64,000 nt of DNA from Olleya aquimaris (GCF_003259525.1 NZ_QLLO01000004.1:1-64000), one strand, 5' to 3'; shown: positions 42,556 through 52,013, counted from the stretch's first letter. Numbers and translations: made by a program. Notes: generated by a model not told the origin, from the letters alone.

Positions 42556-43806
42556 ATGAGAGTATTTAAATTTGGTGGTGCTTCTGTTAAAGATGCCAAA
42601 GGTGTTAAAAATCTAATTTCTGTTTTAGAGCAAGTAGGTTATAATAACACAATGATAGTTGTGTCGGCAATGGGTAAAACTACAAATGCTTTAGAGGTAG
42701 TTGTTGGTCATTATTTTGATAATAAAAAAGAATTACAGTCTGCAATTCAGGACGTAATTAATTATCATAACACTATAATTTTAGAGCTTTTTGAAAACGA
42801 GAACCATCCAGTATTTAAGGTTACTAATGCTTTTTTTGAAGAATTAAAAGCCTTTTTAAAAACTAATAAATCTCCAGATTATAATTTTGTTTATGACCAA
42901 GTCATTGGATATGGCGAGCTGCTATCCACTACAATAATAAGTCAATATTTAGCCATTAAAGGGTTTGATAATCAATGGATTGATGTTAGACAATTAATTA
43001 AAACAGATGATTATTACAGACGTGCCAATGTAAATTGGGAGCACACCCAAGCATTAATTACAAAAAATATAAATTCTCAAACACTTTATATTACACAAGG
43101 TTTTTTAGGAAGTGATAAAAATAATTTTACAACTACTTTAGGTCGCGAAGGAAGCGATTATACAGCTGCTATTTTAGGTTATTGTTTAAATGCAAACAGT
43201 ATAACCATCTGGAAAGATGTACCTGGAGTGCTAAATGCCGATCCAAGATATTTTAAAAACGCACAATTACTAAACTCTATTTCTTATACCGAAGCGATTG
43301 AGTTGGCGTTTTATGGCGCTTCTGTCATTCATCCAAAAACATTACAACCTTTACAGCGCAAAGAAATTCCGTTATATGTTAAGTCGTTTTTAAACCCAAC
43401 AGAACATGGTACTGTAGTTAATAAAACTCATGGAATTCAGCCAAAAGTGCCTTGTTTTATTGTTAAAAAAAATCAGGTTTTAGTGTCATTGTCAACACTT
43501 GACTTTTCTTATATCGTCGAAGACAATATTAGTGAAATATTTAATTTATTATCTAAATATAAAATGAAAGTTGATGTTATACAGAATTCTGCCATTAGTT
43601 TTTCTGTTTGTTTTGATAATAATTATAACAATTTAGAACCATTATTACTACATTTAAAAGCTAAGTTTAAAGTAACCTGTAATGATAATGTGTCATTATA
43701 TACCATACGACACTATAATCAAAAAGCAATTACAGATTTAGAAGCCGGAAAAACAGTGTTATTAAAGCAAATATTTCAAGAAACATTACAAATAGTAACA
43801 AAATAA
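42556..43806 (+). CDS. lysC: Aspartate kinase
   Basis: Monofunctional aspartate kinase of 416 residues, without a homoserine dehydrogenase domain. It has the N-terminal KFGGASVKDA, TTLGREGSDYTAAIL and the region WKDVPGVLNADPRYFKNA. The C-terminal third (about 310-416) is a shortened regulatory region with ACT-like strands (LVSLSTLDFSYIVEDNI). It phosphorylates aspartate in the Lys/Met/Thr/DAP pathway. It directly follows the GNAT gene. Confidence 0.93.
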   Translation: MRVFKFGGASVKDAKGVKNLISVLEQVGYNNTMIVVSAMGKTTNALEVVVGHYFDNKKELQSAIQDVINYHNTIILELFENENHPVFKVTNAFFEELKAFLKTNKSPDYNFVYDQVIGYGELLSTTIISQYLAIKGFDNQWIDVRQLIKTDDYYRRANVNWEHTQALITKNINSQTLYITQGFLGSDKNNFTTTLGREGSDYTAAILGYCLNANSITIWKDVPGVLNADPRYFKNAQLLNSISYTEAIELAFYGASVIHPKTLQPLQRKEIPLYVKSFLNPTEHGTVVNKTHGIQPKVPCFIVKKNQVLVSLSTLDFSYIVEDNISEIFNLLSKYKMKVDVIQNSAISFSVCFDNNYNNLEPLLLHLKAKFKVTCNDNVSLYTIRHYNQKAITDLEAGKTVLLKQIFQETLQIVTK

Positions 43807-43850
43807 ATCTATTGATTACATTTGTATCCACTAACTATGATAATAATTAA

Positions 43851-45674
43851 ATGGGATTAGTCACAGCAAAAGAAGTTTCCAAAGCTATAAAACTTGATAA
43901 ATATGGGTTTTTAGGCACTTTTGTTGGTTGGTTACTGATGAAAGTTTTAAAAATTTCTACCTTAAATAAAATATACAATCGTAATAAACATTTAAAAGAT
44001 TTAGAGTTTTTAAATGGAATTTTAGACGAGTTTCAAATTAAATTTGAAATTCCAGAAGAGGATTTAAAACGATTACCAAAAGAAGGAGCTTATATTACAG
44101 TATCAAATCATCCATTAGGAGGAATAGACGGGATTTTACTTTTAAAATTAATGTTAGAGCAGCGCGAAGATTTTAAAATTATCGCTAACTTTTTACTGCA
44201 TCGTATAGAACCAATGAAACCTTACATTATGCCAGTAAACCCTTTTGAAGACAGGAAGGATGTTAAGTCTAGTGTAGCAGGATTTAAAAGCGCTATCTCA
44301 CATTTAAGAGCTGGTCGTCCATTAGGTATTTTTCCAGCAGGAGAGGTGTCTACTTATAAAGATGGTAAGTTAATGGTTGATAGACCTTGGGAAGAAGCTG
44401 CAATGAAATTAGTGCAAAAAGCAAATGTACCAGTGGTTCCTATTTATTTTCATGCAAAAAATAGTAAGCTATTTTATAAATTATCCAAAATTAACGATAC
44501 GTTTAGAACTGCTAAATTACCATCTGAGTTATTAACACAAAAACGAAGAGTAATTAAGGTTAGAATTGGAAAACCTATAAATGTAGCAGATCAAGCAGAA
44601 CATGAGTCACTTTCTGATTTTTCTGAATTTATCAGAAAAAAAACTTACATGTTATCCAATGCGTTTGAACCTAAAGAAAAAATTATAGATACCATATCTT
44701 CAAGTTTAAAAGTCCCGAAATCGACTAAAGCTCCAAAACAAATTGTTACTCCTGTTAGTCAAGATGCTATGATTAACGAAGTGGACGTGCTTAGGACTAA
44801 AGATTGTAAATTATTAACTAGTAAAAATTACGAAGTCTTTTTAGCTAAAGCTGAAGACATGCCTAATTTACTAAGAGAAATTGGACGTTTAAGAGAAATT
44901 ACTTTTAGAGAAGTAGGAGAAGGGACCAACGAGTCTATAGATTTAGATCAATTTGATAAGTATTACCACCATCTATTTTTATGGGATAACGAAGCTAAAG
45001 TTATTGCTGGTGCGTATAGGATGGGATTAGGCTCTCAAATATTTGCCAATCATGGAATAAATGGTTTTTATCTTCAAGATTTATTTGGGTTTGAGCCAGA
45101 ATTGTATAAAATGATGAGCGAGTCTATAGAAATGGGACGTGCTTTTATTATTAAAGAATACCAACAAAAACCAATGCCTTTATTTTTACTATGGAAAGGG
45201 ATTGTACATACCACCTTACGTCACCCAGAGCATAAGTACTTAATTGGAGGTGTAAGTATTAGTAACCAGTTTTCAGAATTTTCAAAATCGTTAATGATCG
45301 AGTTTATGAAATCTCATTATTACGATCCATACGTTGCACAATATGTACATCCTAAAAAGGAATTTAAAGTAAAACTTAAGGATGCCGATAAAGATTTTGT
45401 GTTTGACGCTACAGAAGCCGATTTAAATAAATTTGATAAGATTATAGACGAAATCGAGCCAGGAGCATTAAGACTGCCTGTATTACTTAAAAAATACATC
45501 AAACAAAATGCACGTTTAGTAGCTTTTAATGTTGATCCATTATTTAATAATGCGGTTGATGGGTTGATGTATATAAAAATTGCAGATCTACCAGAAAGCA
45601 CCGTGAGACCTGTTATGGAAGAGTTTCAAGCTGAGTTAGAACGCAAGGTGACTGAACAAAATAATGAGTCTTAA
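43851..45674 (+). CDS. Bifunctional PlsC-like O-acyltransferase and GNAT N-acyltransferase, OlsF-type
   Basis: Fusion protein of 607 residues. The N-terminal part (about 60-270) is a PlsC-like acyltransferase with NHPLGGIDG (H87; an H-x5-D version of the usual H-x4-D) and IFPAGEVSTY. The C-terminal part (about 315-590) is an OlsB-type N-acyltransferase with REIGRLREITFREVG and EMGRAFIIKEYQ. This two-domain plan is that of OlsF, which makes ornithine lipids, and of the separate GlsA/GlsB for glycine lipids. The product here is therefore an aminolipid, ornithine or glycine type; sequence alone does not tell. A -7 box TACATTTG (43817-43824) lies 34 nt before the start. Confidence 0.88.
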   Translation: MGLVTAKEVSKAIKLDKYGFLGTFVGWLLMKVLKISTLNKIYNRNKHLKDLEFLNGILDEFQIKFEIPEEDLKRLPKEGAYITVSNHPLGGIDGILLLKLMLEQREDFKIIANFLLHRIEPMKPYIMPVNPFEDRKDVKSSVAGFKSAISHLRAGRPLGIFPAGEVSTYKDGKLMVDRPWEEAAMKLVQKANVPVVPIYFHAKNSKLFYKLSKINDTFRTAKLPSELLTQKRRVIKVRIGKPINVADQAEHESLSDFSEFIRKKTYMLSNAFEPKEKIIDTISSSLKVPKSTKAPKQIVTPVSQDAMINEVDVLRTKDCKLLTSKNYEVFLAKAEDMPNLLREIGRLREITFREVGEGTNESIDLDQFDKYYHHLFLWDNEAKVIAGAYRMGLGSQIFANHGINGFYLQDLFGFEPELYKMMSESIEMGRAFIIKEYQQKPMPLFLLWKGIVHTTLRHPEHKYLIGGVSISNQFSEFSKSLMIEFMKSHYYDPYVAQYVHPKKEFKVKLKDADKDFVFDATEADLNKFDKIIDEIEPGALRLPVLLKKYIKQNARLVAFNVDPLFNNAVDGLMYIKIADLPESTVRPVMEEFQAELERKVTEQNNES

Positions 45675-45687
45675 GTCACTGAAAATC

Positions 45688-46014
45688 TTACTTACTACAA
45701 TTAACTTGTGTTTTAACAAAAAAGTCATTAACCACGCGTCTACATTCATTAAGTTGATCAGAGTCTATAGTATAAAATAGATTTTTACCCTTAACTTTTT
45801 GCTTTAATAAACCAATCTTTCGTATTTCAACTAGATGCTGAGATATGGTTGGTTGTGATAAACCAGTGCTTTTTACCAACTCGTTACAATTACAATTCTT
45901 GTGTTCGCTAATGTGTTGTATCATAGCAACTCTTGCTGGATGACCTAATACTTTAGTATAATTTGCTACTTGATTTTGAGTCGAGTTAAACAGTTGTTTT
46001 TTTGAAAATCCCAT
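45688..46014 (-). CDS. ArsR-family transcriptional regulator
   Basis: Winged-helix regulator of 108 residues: LGHPARVAMIQHISEH, recognition helix LSQPTISQHLVEIRKIGLL, wing KVKGKNLFYTI. Two cysteines sit in KNCNCNELV, near the position of the ArsR metal-binding CxC motif, and a third in VNCSK at the end, so it may sense a metal, arsenite or a thiol signal. A perfect 24-bp palindrome lies 29 bp upstream of its start, suggesting autoregulation. No arsenical pump or other obvious target is adjacent; the convergent neighbour is the acyltransferase gene. Confidence 0.93.
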   Translation of the reverse strand: MGFSKKQLFNSTQNQVANYTKVLGHPARVAMIQHISEHKNCNCNELVKSTGLSQPTISQHLVEIRKIGLLKQKVKGKNLFYTIDSDQLNECRRVVNDFFVKTQVNCSK

Positions 46015-46042
46015 AGAAGTATAGTTTAATATAAATAGAGTA

Positions 46043-46066
46043 ATTGTGATATTGCAATATCACAAT
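46043..46066. promoter_or_regulatory. Perfect palindromic operator upstream of the ArsR-family gene
   Basis: A 24-bp perfect inverted repeat whose left half is ATTGTGATATTG and right half its exact complement, centred between 46054 and 46055. It lies between the terminator of the LEA-like gene and the ArsR-family ATG, where ArsR-type autoregulatory operators are found. A one-mismatch 18-bp version occurs at 15603-15620. Confidence 0.75.
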
Positions 46067-46075
46067 GATAAAAAT

Positions 46076-46111
46076 AAGTAAAAAACCAAAATCATGAAAG
46101 ATTTTGGTTTT
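46076..46111 (-). terminator. Terminator of the LEA-like gene
   Basis: AAAACCAAAATC (46082-46093) pairs with GATTTTGGTTTT (46100-46111) around ATGAAA; on minus it ends in a T run. Confidence 0.85.
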
Positions 46112-46130
46112 AAAATTTGTTTTACTATAA

Positions 46131-46673
46131 CTATTTACCAAATAATCTTTGGAAAAAGTTTTTAGTTTTTTTGGTGGTTTCTTCAATAACTTCTTTTGCG
46201 TCTTCAGCTAAATCTTCTAATTTATCTCCAGCTTCATCAGCAAATTTGCTAGCTTTTTCTTTAGCATCACCTAACATCTCTTTAGCATCTTCATTTATAA
46301 ATTTAGACGCTTTCTCTTTGGCTTTTTCGTAGGTTTCTTTGGCGTCTTCAGAATATTCATCAAATTTTTCTCCAGCTTCTTTTGCTAGTTTAGATGCCTT
46401 TTCTTTAGCGTCGTCTATAAATTCTTTAGCATCTTCGTTAATAAACTCTGTTGCTTTAGTTTTAGCCTTTTGGTAGGTGTCTTTAGCTTCAGCTTTAATG
46501 TTTTCAAATTTATCCTCAGCTTTATCTAAAACAGCTTCTGTTTTTGCTTTTGCATCTTCAAAAGCTTCGTTGGAAGTTTCTTTAACGTCCTCTGTAGTAT
46601 CATTAACTGTTTCTTCAATATTATTGATAGTTTCTTCTGCTTCGTTTTCTAAGTTTTTGTTTTCTTCAGACAT
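46131..46673 (-). CDS. LEA-like repeat protein
   Basis: Hydrophilic, Lys/Glu/Ala-rich protein of 180 residues with no signal peptide. Two nearly identical 48-residue repeats occupy about 61-108 and 109-156, each with xDAKxTYxKAKxKAxxFINEDAKE and DAKEKASK, plus a partial third copy at the end. The pattern is that of group 3 LEA and amphipathic-helix stress proteins, which fold on drying or salt stress or on membrane contact. The C-terminus NFFQRLFGK is basic and aromatic, a possible membrane touch point. The stress role is inferred from composition. It has its own terminator. Confidence 0.78.
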   Translation of the reverse strand: MSEENKNLENEAEETINNIEETVNDTTEDVKETSNEAFEDAKAKTEAVLDKAEDKFENIKAEAKDTYQKAKTKATEFINEDAKEFIDDAKEKASKLAKEAGEKFDEYSEDAKETYEKAKEKASKFINEDAKEMLGDAKEKASKFADEAGDKLEDLAEDAKEVIEETTKKTKNFFQRLFGK

Positions 46674-46727
46674 GTTTTTAGGTGTTAAATTTTTGATTGC
46701 TAATATATTACAATTTTTAAATACTTG

Positions 46728-47114
46728 TTATAAAAACGCTTTGTCTACTGGTTCCCATAATTCTATTTTATTACCATCATTATCTAAAATCCACCCAAAT
46801 TTTCCGTAGTCATATTCTTCAATTTCTCCAACAACTGTAACCCCTTCTTCTTTTAAAGTGGCTATCAATTCTTTTAAATTTTCGACACGATAATTAAACA
46901 TAAACTCCTTTTTTGAAGGCTCAAAATATTTAGTATCGTCTTTAAATGGACTCCATTGGGTAGAACAATCGTTACCCTCTTTATCTTTCCACCAAAAAGT
47001 ACAGCCATAATCGTCTGTGTTAAAACCAAGATGTTTTTTATACCAATCTTTAGAGGCTTTAGGATCTTTAGTTTTAAAAAATAAGCCACCAATACCTGTT
47101 ACACGTTTTTTCAT
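46728..47114 (-). CDS. VOC-family (glyoxalase-like) protein
   Basis: Protein of 128 residues with two beta-alpha-beta-beta-beta modules of the vicinal-oxygen-chelate fold: GIGGLFFKTKDPKASKDWY at the N-terminus and YGKFGWILDNDGNKIELWEP at the end, where Glu is a usual metal ligand. The substrate is unknown. The gene is 1 bp from the DUF1801 gene upstream, at the end of a minus-strand run. Confidence 0.85.
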   Translation of the reverse strand: MKKRVTGIGGLFFKTKDPKASKDWYKKHLGFNTDDYGCTFWWKDKEGNDCSTQWSPFKDDTKYFEPSKKEFMFNYRVENLKELIATLKEEGVTVVGEIEEYDYGKFGWILDNDGNKIELWEPVDKAFL

Positions 47115-47115
47115 T

Positions 47116-47574
47116 TTATTTCTTTTTTAAAGCAGCTTCATATTTATTTATCCAATCTTGAACTGACATTTTTTGACATAATTTAGCAATCAATTCCATT
47201 GGGATTTGATCTATTTTTTTAAATCTAACACAACTTTTCCCCATATCTAGTTTTGTTTTACAGTGTTTTGGATATTCTTCCACAAACCATTTATAAATTT
47301 TAGGATCTGCATAAATACCACTATGATATAGGTTAATTGAGTTTTTTTGTGAGGCAAAACTCATAAAAGGTAATGGTATTTTAGGGTCGCAATGGTAACC
47401 ATCTGGATAAATGCTATGTGGTACCACATATCCAATCATACCATACTGAATACATTCTTGGAACCCTTCTGGTAAGTTGTCTTTTATAGTTTTTCTAAGG
47501 GTTTGTAAAACCTCTTTTCGTTCTTCAGGGACTTGTTTAATGTAATCTTCTGGTGTGTTGGCTTTGTATTGCAT
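47116..47574 (-). CDS. DUF1801 (YdhG/YjhX-type) protein
   Basis: Protein of 152 residues matching DUF1801: TPEDYIKQVPEERKEVLQTLRKTI, PEGFQECIQYGMIGYVVPHSIYPDGYH and a C-terminal SCVRFKKIDQIPMELI. The fold is related to frataxin-like small alpha/beta proteins. Its function is unknown. It is cotranscribed with the VOC gene. Confidence 0.85.
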   Translation of the reverse strand: MQYKANTPEDYIKQVPEERKEVLQTLRKTIKDNLPEGFQECIQYGMIGYVVPHSIYPDGYHCDPKIPLPFMSFASQKNSINLYHSGIYADPKIYKWFVEEYPKHCKTKLDMGKSCVRFKKIDQIPMELIAKLCQKMSVQDWINKYEAALKKK

Positions 47575-47599
47575 AAGTGTTAGTTTTAATGTTATAAAG

Positions 47600-48538
47600 C
47601 TAACAAAATTTTGCTTTTATCTTGTCAACTATGGTTTGTGCTAATTTTTCTTTACTTTCAATGGTCCAACCAGCAACATGAGGAGTAAGTAAAACATTCT
47701 TAGCAGATATTAAATACTGAAACGCTTCTGGTAGGTTTTGATTTGTGAATAAATCTTCAAACGACCCTTTTTCGTATTCTAAAACATCTAATCCAGCACC
47801 TAAAATTTGTCCTGTTTGTAATGCAGAAACCAAGTCTGTAGTTACGACACTTTTTCCTCTGGCAGTGTTAATTAACCAAAACGGGTTTTTAAATCCATTA
47901 ATAAAATCTGAGTTAACCATATTAATGGTTGAAGGTGTTTCTGGCGTATGAAGACTTAAAACTTCAGCTTTTTCTTGTAGTTCTACCAAGCTAACCTGTT
48001 TGGCATTGTCATCTGAAACATTTGGTTTAATATCATAACATAACACATTGACATCAAACCCACGAAGCTTTTTAGCAAAAGCTTTACCCATATTTCCATA
48101 ACCTATTAAACCAATAGTTTTACCATCTAACTCTAGCCCACGATTATCCTCGCGTAACCATTTACCTTGTCTTACTTCTGCATCTGCTTTGTTTAATTTA
48201 TTAAATAAAGACAGAAGCATTGCTAAGCTATGTTCTCCTACAGCATTTCGATTACCTTCTGGTGCAGCAATTAAAGTTATTCCTTTGCGTTCTGCATAGT
48301 CACAATCTATATTTTCTAATCCTGCACCAACACGACCTATAAATTTTAAATTAGTTGCTGAGGCTAAAAAATCTGAGTCTATTTTAAAACGACTTCTTAT
48401 AATAAATCCATCGTAGTTATGTATTTTTTTTTGAATTTCTGTTTTAGAGCTAGAATAATCCTCATGGTTTTCAAAACCTAAATCATTTAATTGATTAATT
48501 AAAAGTGGGTGATTGGTATCTAAGTGAAGTATTTTCAT
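47600..48538 (-). CDS. D-2-hydroxyacid dehydrogenase, SerA-like
   Basis: NAD-dependent dehydrogenase of 312 residues, with IGLIGYGNMGKAFAKKL (Rossmann glycines), Arg in INTARGKSVV, and the His in TPHVAGWT; Glu lies in the segment between. The substrate domain has GRVGAGLENID. Likely substrates are 3-phosphoglycerate, glyoxylate or another 2-keto acid; the length is shorter than ACT-containing SerA. The gene is internal to the minus-strand run. Confidence 0.88.
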   Translation of the reverse strand: MKILHLDTNHPLLINQLNDLGFENHEDYSSSKTEIQKKIHNYDGFIIRSRFKIDSDFLASATNLKFIGRVGAGLENIDCDYAERKGITLIAAPEGNRNAVGEHSLAMLLSLFNKLNKADAEVRQGKWLREDNRGLELDGKTIGLIGYGNMGKAFAKKLRGFDVNVLCYDIKPNVSDDNAKQVSLVELQEKAEVLSLHTPETPSTINMVNSDFINGFKNPFWLINTARGKSVVTTDLVSALQTGQILGAGLDVLEYEKGSFEDLFTNQNLPEAFQYLISAKNVLLTPHVAGWTIESKEKLAQTIVDKIKAKFC

Positions 48539-48572
48539 GAGCTCAACTAAAAACTATTAAAAGTAAGACTTT

Positions 48573-48938
48573 TTAAATTTTAGGATAATGGGTTTGGGTT
48601 TTTTCGTGTTGTACTTGTCCAGTATGTGCTGTTGTAAGTTTTTCAAACAATAAAACATGCACTTCCTCTTCGTTTTTAGTGCAAGGATTATGTTCCACAC
48701 CTTTTGGTACAACAATTATTTCGCCTTCATTTACAACTTCTGTGCGATCTCTAAATTGCATGTAAAGAGTGCCTTTTACTACTTGAAACAGCTCATCTTC
48801 ATTTTCATGACTATGCCATACAAAATCACCTTTTAACTTAGCTAAAAGAATTTGCATATCATCCACAATAGCTATTTGATGTGGTTGCCAATGTTGAGGG
48901 AATTTTGAGAATTTCTGATTTATATTTATTGTCTGCAT
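48573..48938 (-). CDS. Cupin-domain protein
   Basis: Single-domain cupin of 121 residues: WHSHENEDELFQVVKGTLYMQF contains the H-x-H...E metal ligands and PKGVEHNPCTKNEEEVHVLLF the second-motif His. It is a small metal-dependent beta-barrel of unknown substrate. Confidence 0.88.
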   Translation of the reverse strand: MQTININQKFSKFPQHWQPHQIAIVDDMQILLAKLKGDFVWHSHENEDELFQVVKGTLYMQFRDRTEVVNEGEIIVVPKGVEHNPCTKNEEEVHVLLFEKLTTAHTGQVQHEKTQTHYPKI

Positions 48939-48972
48939 TGAATAAAAATACGGAATTTTAACTCAATCCAAA

Positions 48973-50340
48973 TTAGAAACCAATAATTTGACCAGCGATT
49001 ATAAAGAATAAGTAAATCCCCAATATATCATTACTTGTGGTAATAAAAGGACCTGTTGCGATTGCTGGATCGATACCTCTTTTATCCAAGATTATTGGCA
49101 CGAACGTACCAACTAATGCAGCGACTACTATGACAGACATCATTGATACTGCAATAGCGACACTTTCTGTAGTGTCTTGACCAATAAAATAACCAAAAAG
49201 GATAACTAAAAGTGCTAGTGCAAACCCATTAATTAGGCTTAATCCTACTTCTTTTATTAATCTGTTAAACAGACTTCCTTTTACATTGTCGTTTGCTAAC
49301 CCTTGTACAATAATAGCGCTAGATTGTACACCAACATTACCAGCCATAGCAGCAATAAGTGGTGTGTAAAAAAATAAATTTGGGACAGTTGCCATAATAT
49401 CCTCAAACCCTTTCATGATAAACACACTTCCTAATCCACCAAAAAGACCAAGGACAAGCCAAGGTAATCGGGCTTTGGTAAGTTGCAAAATACTATCATC
49501 TGCTTCTACATCTTGAGATATACCAGCAGCAAGTTGGTAATCTTTATCTGCTTCTTCACGAATAACATCTACGATATCATCAATAGTAATACGACCCAGT
49601 AATGTTTTGTCTTGATCTACAACTGGTATGGCTTCTAGGTCATACTTTTGCATAATTTTAGCGACGTCTTCAACATCTTCTTCAACATAAACATAATCTA
49701 CGTTGCTATTGGAAAGTTCTGCTATTTTTTGTTCGCTTTTTGCGGTAATTAAATCTTTTAAAGAGAGGCGTCCAACTAGTTTTTCTTCTTTGTCAACTAC
49801 ATAAATAGAGTGTACGCGACTTACATTTTGTGCTTGACCTCTTATACGTCTTAGGCAACCAGCAACAGTCCAAGTTTCATAAACTTTGACAAGCTCTTTA
49901 GCCATTAAACCACCAGCTGTATCTTCATCATACGCAAGCAGTTCTTTAATTTCAGCTTTGTGGTCTTCATCCTCAATTTTTGAAATTACTTCTGCTTGAC
50001 GGTTTTCTGGTAATTCTGCAATAATGTCTGCAGCATCATCGGTATCTAATTCTTCAATTTCTTCTGCAATCTCTTTAGCAGAAAGGTTTTTAAGGACTTT
50101 TTCACGATTATCCTCATCTAATTCCATAAGGACATCAGATGTAGTTTCAGAATCTAGAAGTTTAATGACATACATTGCATCTTCCAAATCCACTTCATCA
50201 AGAATTTCTGCAATATCTGCGTAATGAAACTCTTCTAAAAGCTGTCGAAGTGCCTTATCGTTTTTTAGTTCGATAAATAATTCTACTTGCTCTATAAGTG
50301 CATCAGTAAGTTGGAATTGTATGTTTTGGTTGTCCTCCAC
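48973..50340 (-). CDS. mgtE: Magnesium transporter MgtE
   Basis: MgtE of 455 residues: N-terminal superhelical Mg-sensing domain (1-135, with repeated DxxEL segments), paired CBS domains (about 136-265), the plug helix, and five C-terminal membrane helices (285-455) with PLIAAMAGNVGVQSSAII and TFVPIILDKRGIDPAIATGPFIT. It imports Mg2+ and closes when cytoplasmic Mg is high. It lies 7 bp after rsmA, a pairing conserved in Bacteroidota. Confidence 0.96.
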   Translation of the reverse strand: MEDNQNIQFQLTDALIEQVELFIELKNDKALRQLLEEFHYADIAEILDEVDLEDAMYVIKLLDSETTSDVLMELDEDNREKVLKNLSAKEIAEEIEELDTDDAADIIAELPENRQAEVISKIEDEDHKAEIKELLAYDEDTAGGLMAKELVKVYETWTVAGCLRRIRGQAQNVSRVHSIYVVDKEEKLVGRLSLKDLITAKSEQKIAELSNSNVDYVYVEEDVEDVAKIMQKYDLEAIPVVDQDKTLLGRITIDDIVDVIREEADKDYQLAAGISQDVEADDSILQLTKARLPWLVLGLFGGLGSVFIMKGFEDIMATVPNLFFYTPLIAAMAGNVGVQSSAIIVQGLANDNVKGSLFNRLIKEVGLSLINGFALALLVILFGYFIGQDTTESVAIAVSMMSVIVVAALVGTFVPIILDKRGIDPAIATGPFITTSNDILGIYLFFIIAGQIIGF

Positions 50341-50347
50341 TTGTGGT

Positions 50348-51145
50348 CTATTTGTCGTTTTCTATTAAGCTTGTTAGCTCTAAAAATTGAGCGACACTTA
50401 TTTGTTCTGGTCGTTTGTCAAATATAACATTTGCTTTTAAATTATCAGACAAATCAAATGTTTTTAAACTGTTACGCATGGTTTTTCTGCGTTGTTGAAA
50501 AGCTGCCTTAACTACTTTAAAAAACAGTTTTTCATCACAGGGTAAATTGTAGTTTTCTTTTCTAATTAAACGTAACACACCAGATTCTACCTTTGGTGGC
50601 GGATTAAATACTGTTGGAGGTACTGTAAATAAATACTCAGCTTCATAAAACGCTTGGGTTAATACAGACAATATACCGTAAACTTTTGATCCTTCCTTAG
50701 AGCAAATACGTTGTGCAACTTCCTTTTGAAACATTCCGGAAAATTCGGGAATTTGATCTCGTAACTCTAGGGTTTTAAATACTATTTGAGTTGAAATGTT
50801 ATATGGGAAATTACCAATTATTGCAAAAGGCTCGTCTTTAAATGTTTGGCTTAGATCGTACTTTAAAAAATCTTCTTCAATAATTCTAGGTGCAAGATTA
50901 AGGTAGTTGTTTTTTAGATAGTCTACACTTTCTGTATCAATCTCGATAACATAGGTGGTTATTGGTTTTTTAAGTAGGTATTTTGTCAAAACACCCATTC
51001 CTGGACCAATTTCTAAGACATTTTTATAACCATTTAATGTCAATGCGTCTGCAATATCTTGTGCAATACTCTCGTCTTCTAAAAAGTGTTGCCCTAAGAA
51101 TTTTTTAGCTTTTACTTGATGATTATTTCCTTTATGGTGTGACAT
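50348..51145 (-). CDS. rsmA: 16S rRNA (adenine1518/1519-N6)-dimethyltransferase
   Basis: RsmA/KsgA of 265 residues with [14 protein letters not shown] motif [14 protein letters not shown] and catalytic [12 protein letters not shown]. It dimethylates two adenines in the 3' end of 16S rRNA during 30S maturation. It is followed by mgtE (7 bp) and preceded by the DUF4286 gene. Confidence 0.97.
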   Translation of the reverse strand: MSHHKGNNHQVKAKKFLGQHFLEDESIAQDIADALTLNGYKNVLEIGPGMGVLTKYLLKKPITTYVIEIDTESVDYLKNNYLNLAPRIIEEDFLKYDLSQTFKDEPFAIIGNFPYNISTQIVFKTLELRDQIPEFSGMFQKEVAQRICSKEGSKVYGILSVLTQAFYEAEYLFTVPPTVFNPPPKVESGVLRLIRKENYNLPCDEKLFFKVVKAAFQQRRKTMRNSLKTFDLSDNLKANVIFDKRPEQISVAQFLELTSLIENDK

Positions 51146-51174
51146 GACATGGTTTTTTTTCAGCTTAAGCTGAA

Positions 51175-51498
51175 TTATTTAAACTCTACATTATACTCAT
51201 CTATAATCTGAAGCTCTGTTCTGAAAGCTAACATTTTATCTGCAAATTTTTTCAATCCTTCAATTCTTAATGCGTCTGCATCTTCTTTATAATAGGCATC
51301 TAATGCTTCACGCGAATAGGATTTATATTGAATAGAGTAGGTTTGTCCACCCATGTCTTCTTCAACCAATACCCTTGTAAGAGTTGCTTTTTCAAATTTT
51401 CCAGTTGCTAATACTTGTGGAATATGCTCTTTTATCCATAAGAGCCACTCGTCATGAACACTGTCGTCTATATTTACTGTTACATTATATATGTACAT
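51175..51498 (-). CDS. DUF4286 family protein
   Basis: Protein of 107 residues with a ferredoxin-like pattern ([32 protein letters not shown]). It matches DUF4286, found next to rsmA in many Bacteroidota. Its function is unknown. Confidence 0.85.
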   Translation of the reverse strand: MYIYNVTVNIDDSVHDEWLLWIKEHIPQVLATGKFEKATLTRVLVEEDMGGQTYSIQYKSYSREALDAYYKEDADALRIEGLKKFADKMLAFRTELQIIDEYNVEFK

Positions 51499-51500
51499 TG

Positions 51501-52013
51501 TTATAAGTTTTTTGCAAATAACAGAAGTTCTGCATCGTCCTCAAAGGGTTTTACCTTTTTTTCATAGGATAAGCCTAATTTTTCTAATAGTTTTATTGAA
51601 TTGACGTTATGTTCTAATGTTATGGCGCCAATTTTTTTAAGTTTAAAGGTGTTTTTAGCTAGTTTTAAAATAGCTTTTGAAGACTCGAAACCAAATCCTT
51701 TGTTTTCATATTCTGGTAACATTGCGAAACCTATATCAGGTAGTTCTAAAGTGTCGCGTTTTGTCAACCCATTTGTGCCTATTGGTTTATTGTTTTCAGC
51801 CTTTAATAATAGTTTATAAAAACCATAACCTAGTTCTGTGTAATTTTTTAAATGCCCATTGGTAATACGTTCTTGGGCTTGCTCTACAGTTTTTACTTTA
51901 CGATCACCTATGTATTTTTTAAATTTTGGAGTATTAACCAATTCGATAAAAAAAGGAGCATCCTCTAAAGTAAATTTAGCAATTATAAGTCGTTCTGTTT
52001 CTGCAACTACCAT
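51501..52013 (-). CDS. GNAT acetyltransferase (RimJ/RimL-like)
   Basis: Protein of 170 residues with TERLIIAKFTLEDAPFFIEL, the acetyl-CoA binding region MLPEYENKGFGFESSKAIL and EHNVNSIKLLEKLGLSY, typical of RimJ/RimL-type GNATs that modify protein N-termini or small amines. The target is unknown. It is 5 bp downstream of the TPR gene and 2 bp before the DUF4286 gene. Confidence 0.9.
   Translation of the reverse strand: MVVAETERLIIAKFTLEDAPFFIELVNTPKFKKYIGDRKVKTVEQAQERITNGHLKNYTELGYGFYKLLLKAENNKPIGTNGLTKRDTLELPDIGFAMLPEYENKGFGFESSKAILKLAKNTFKLKKIGAITLEHNVNSIKLLEKLGLSYEKKVKPFEDDAELLLFAKNL

Noticed and set aside
45986-46186. Minus-strand open frame of 66 codons ahead of the ArsR-type gene
   Set aside because: It spans the palindromic operator and the LEA-like terminator, so it is very unlikely to be translated.
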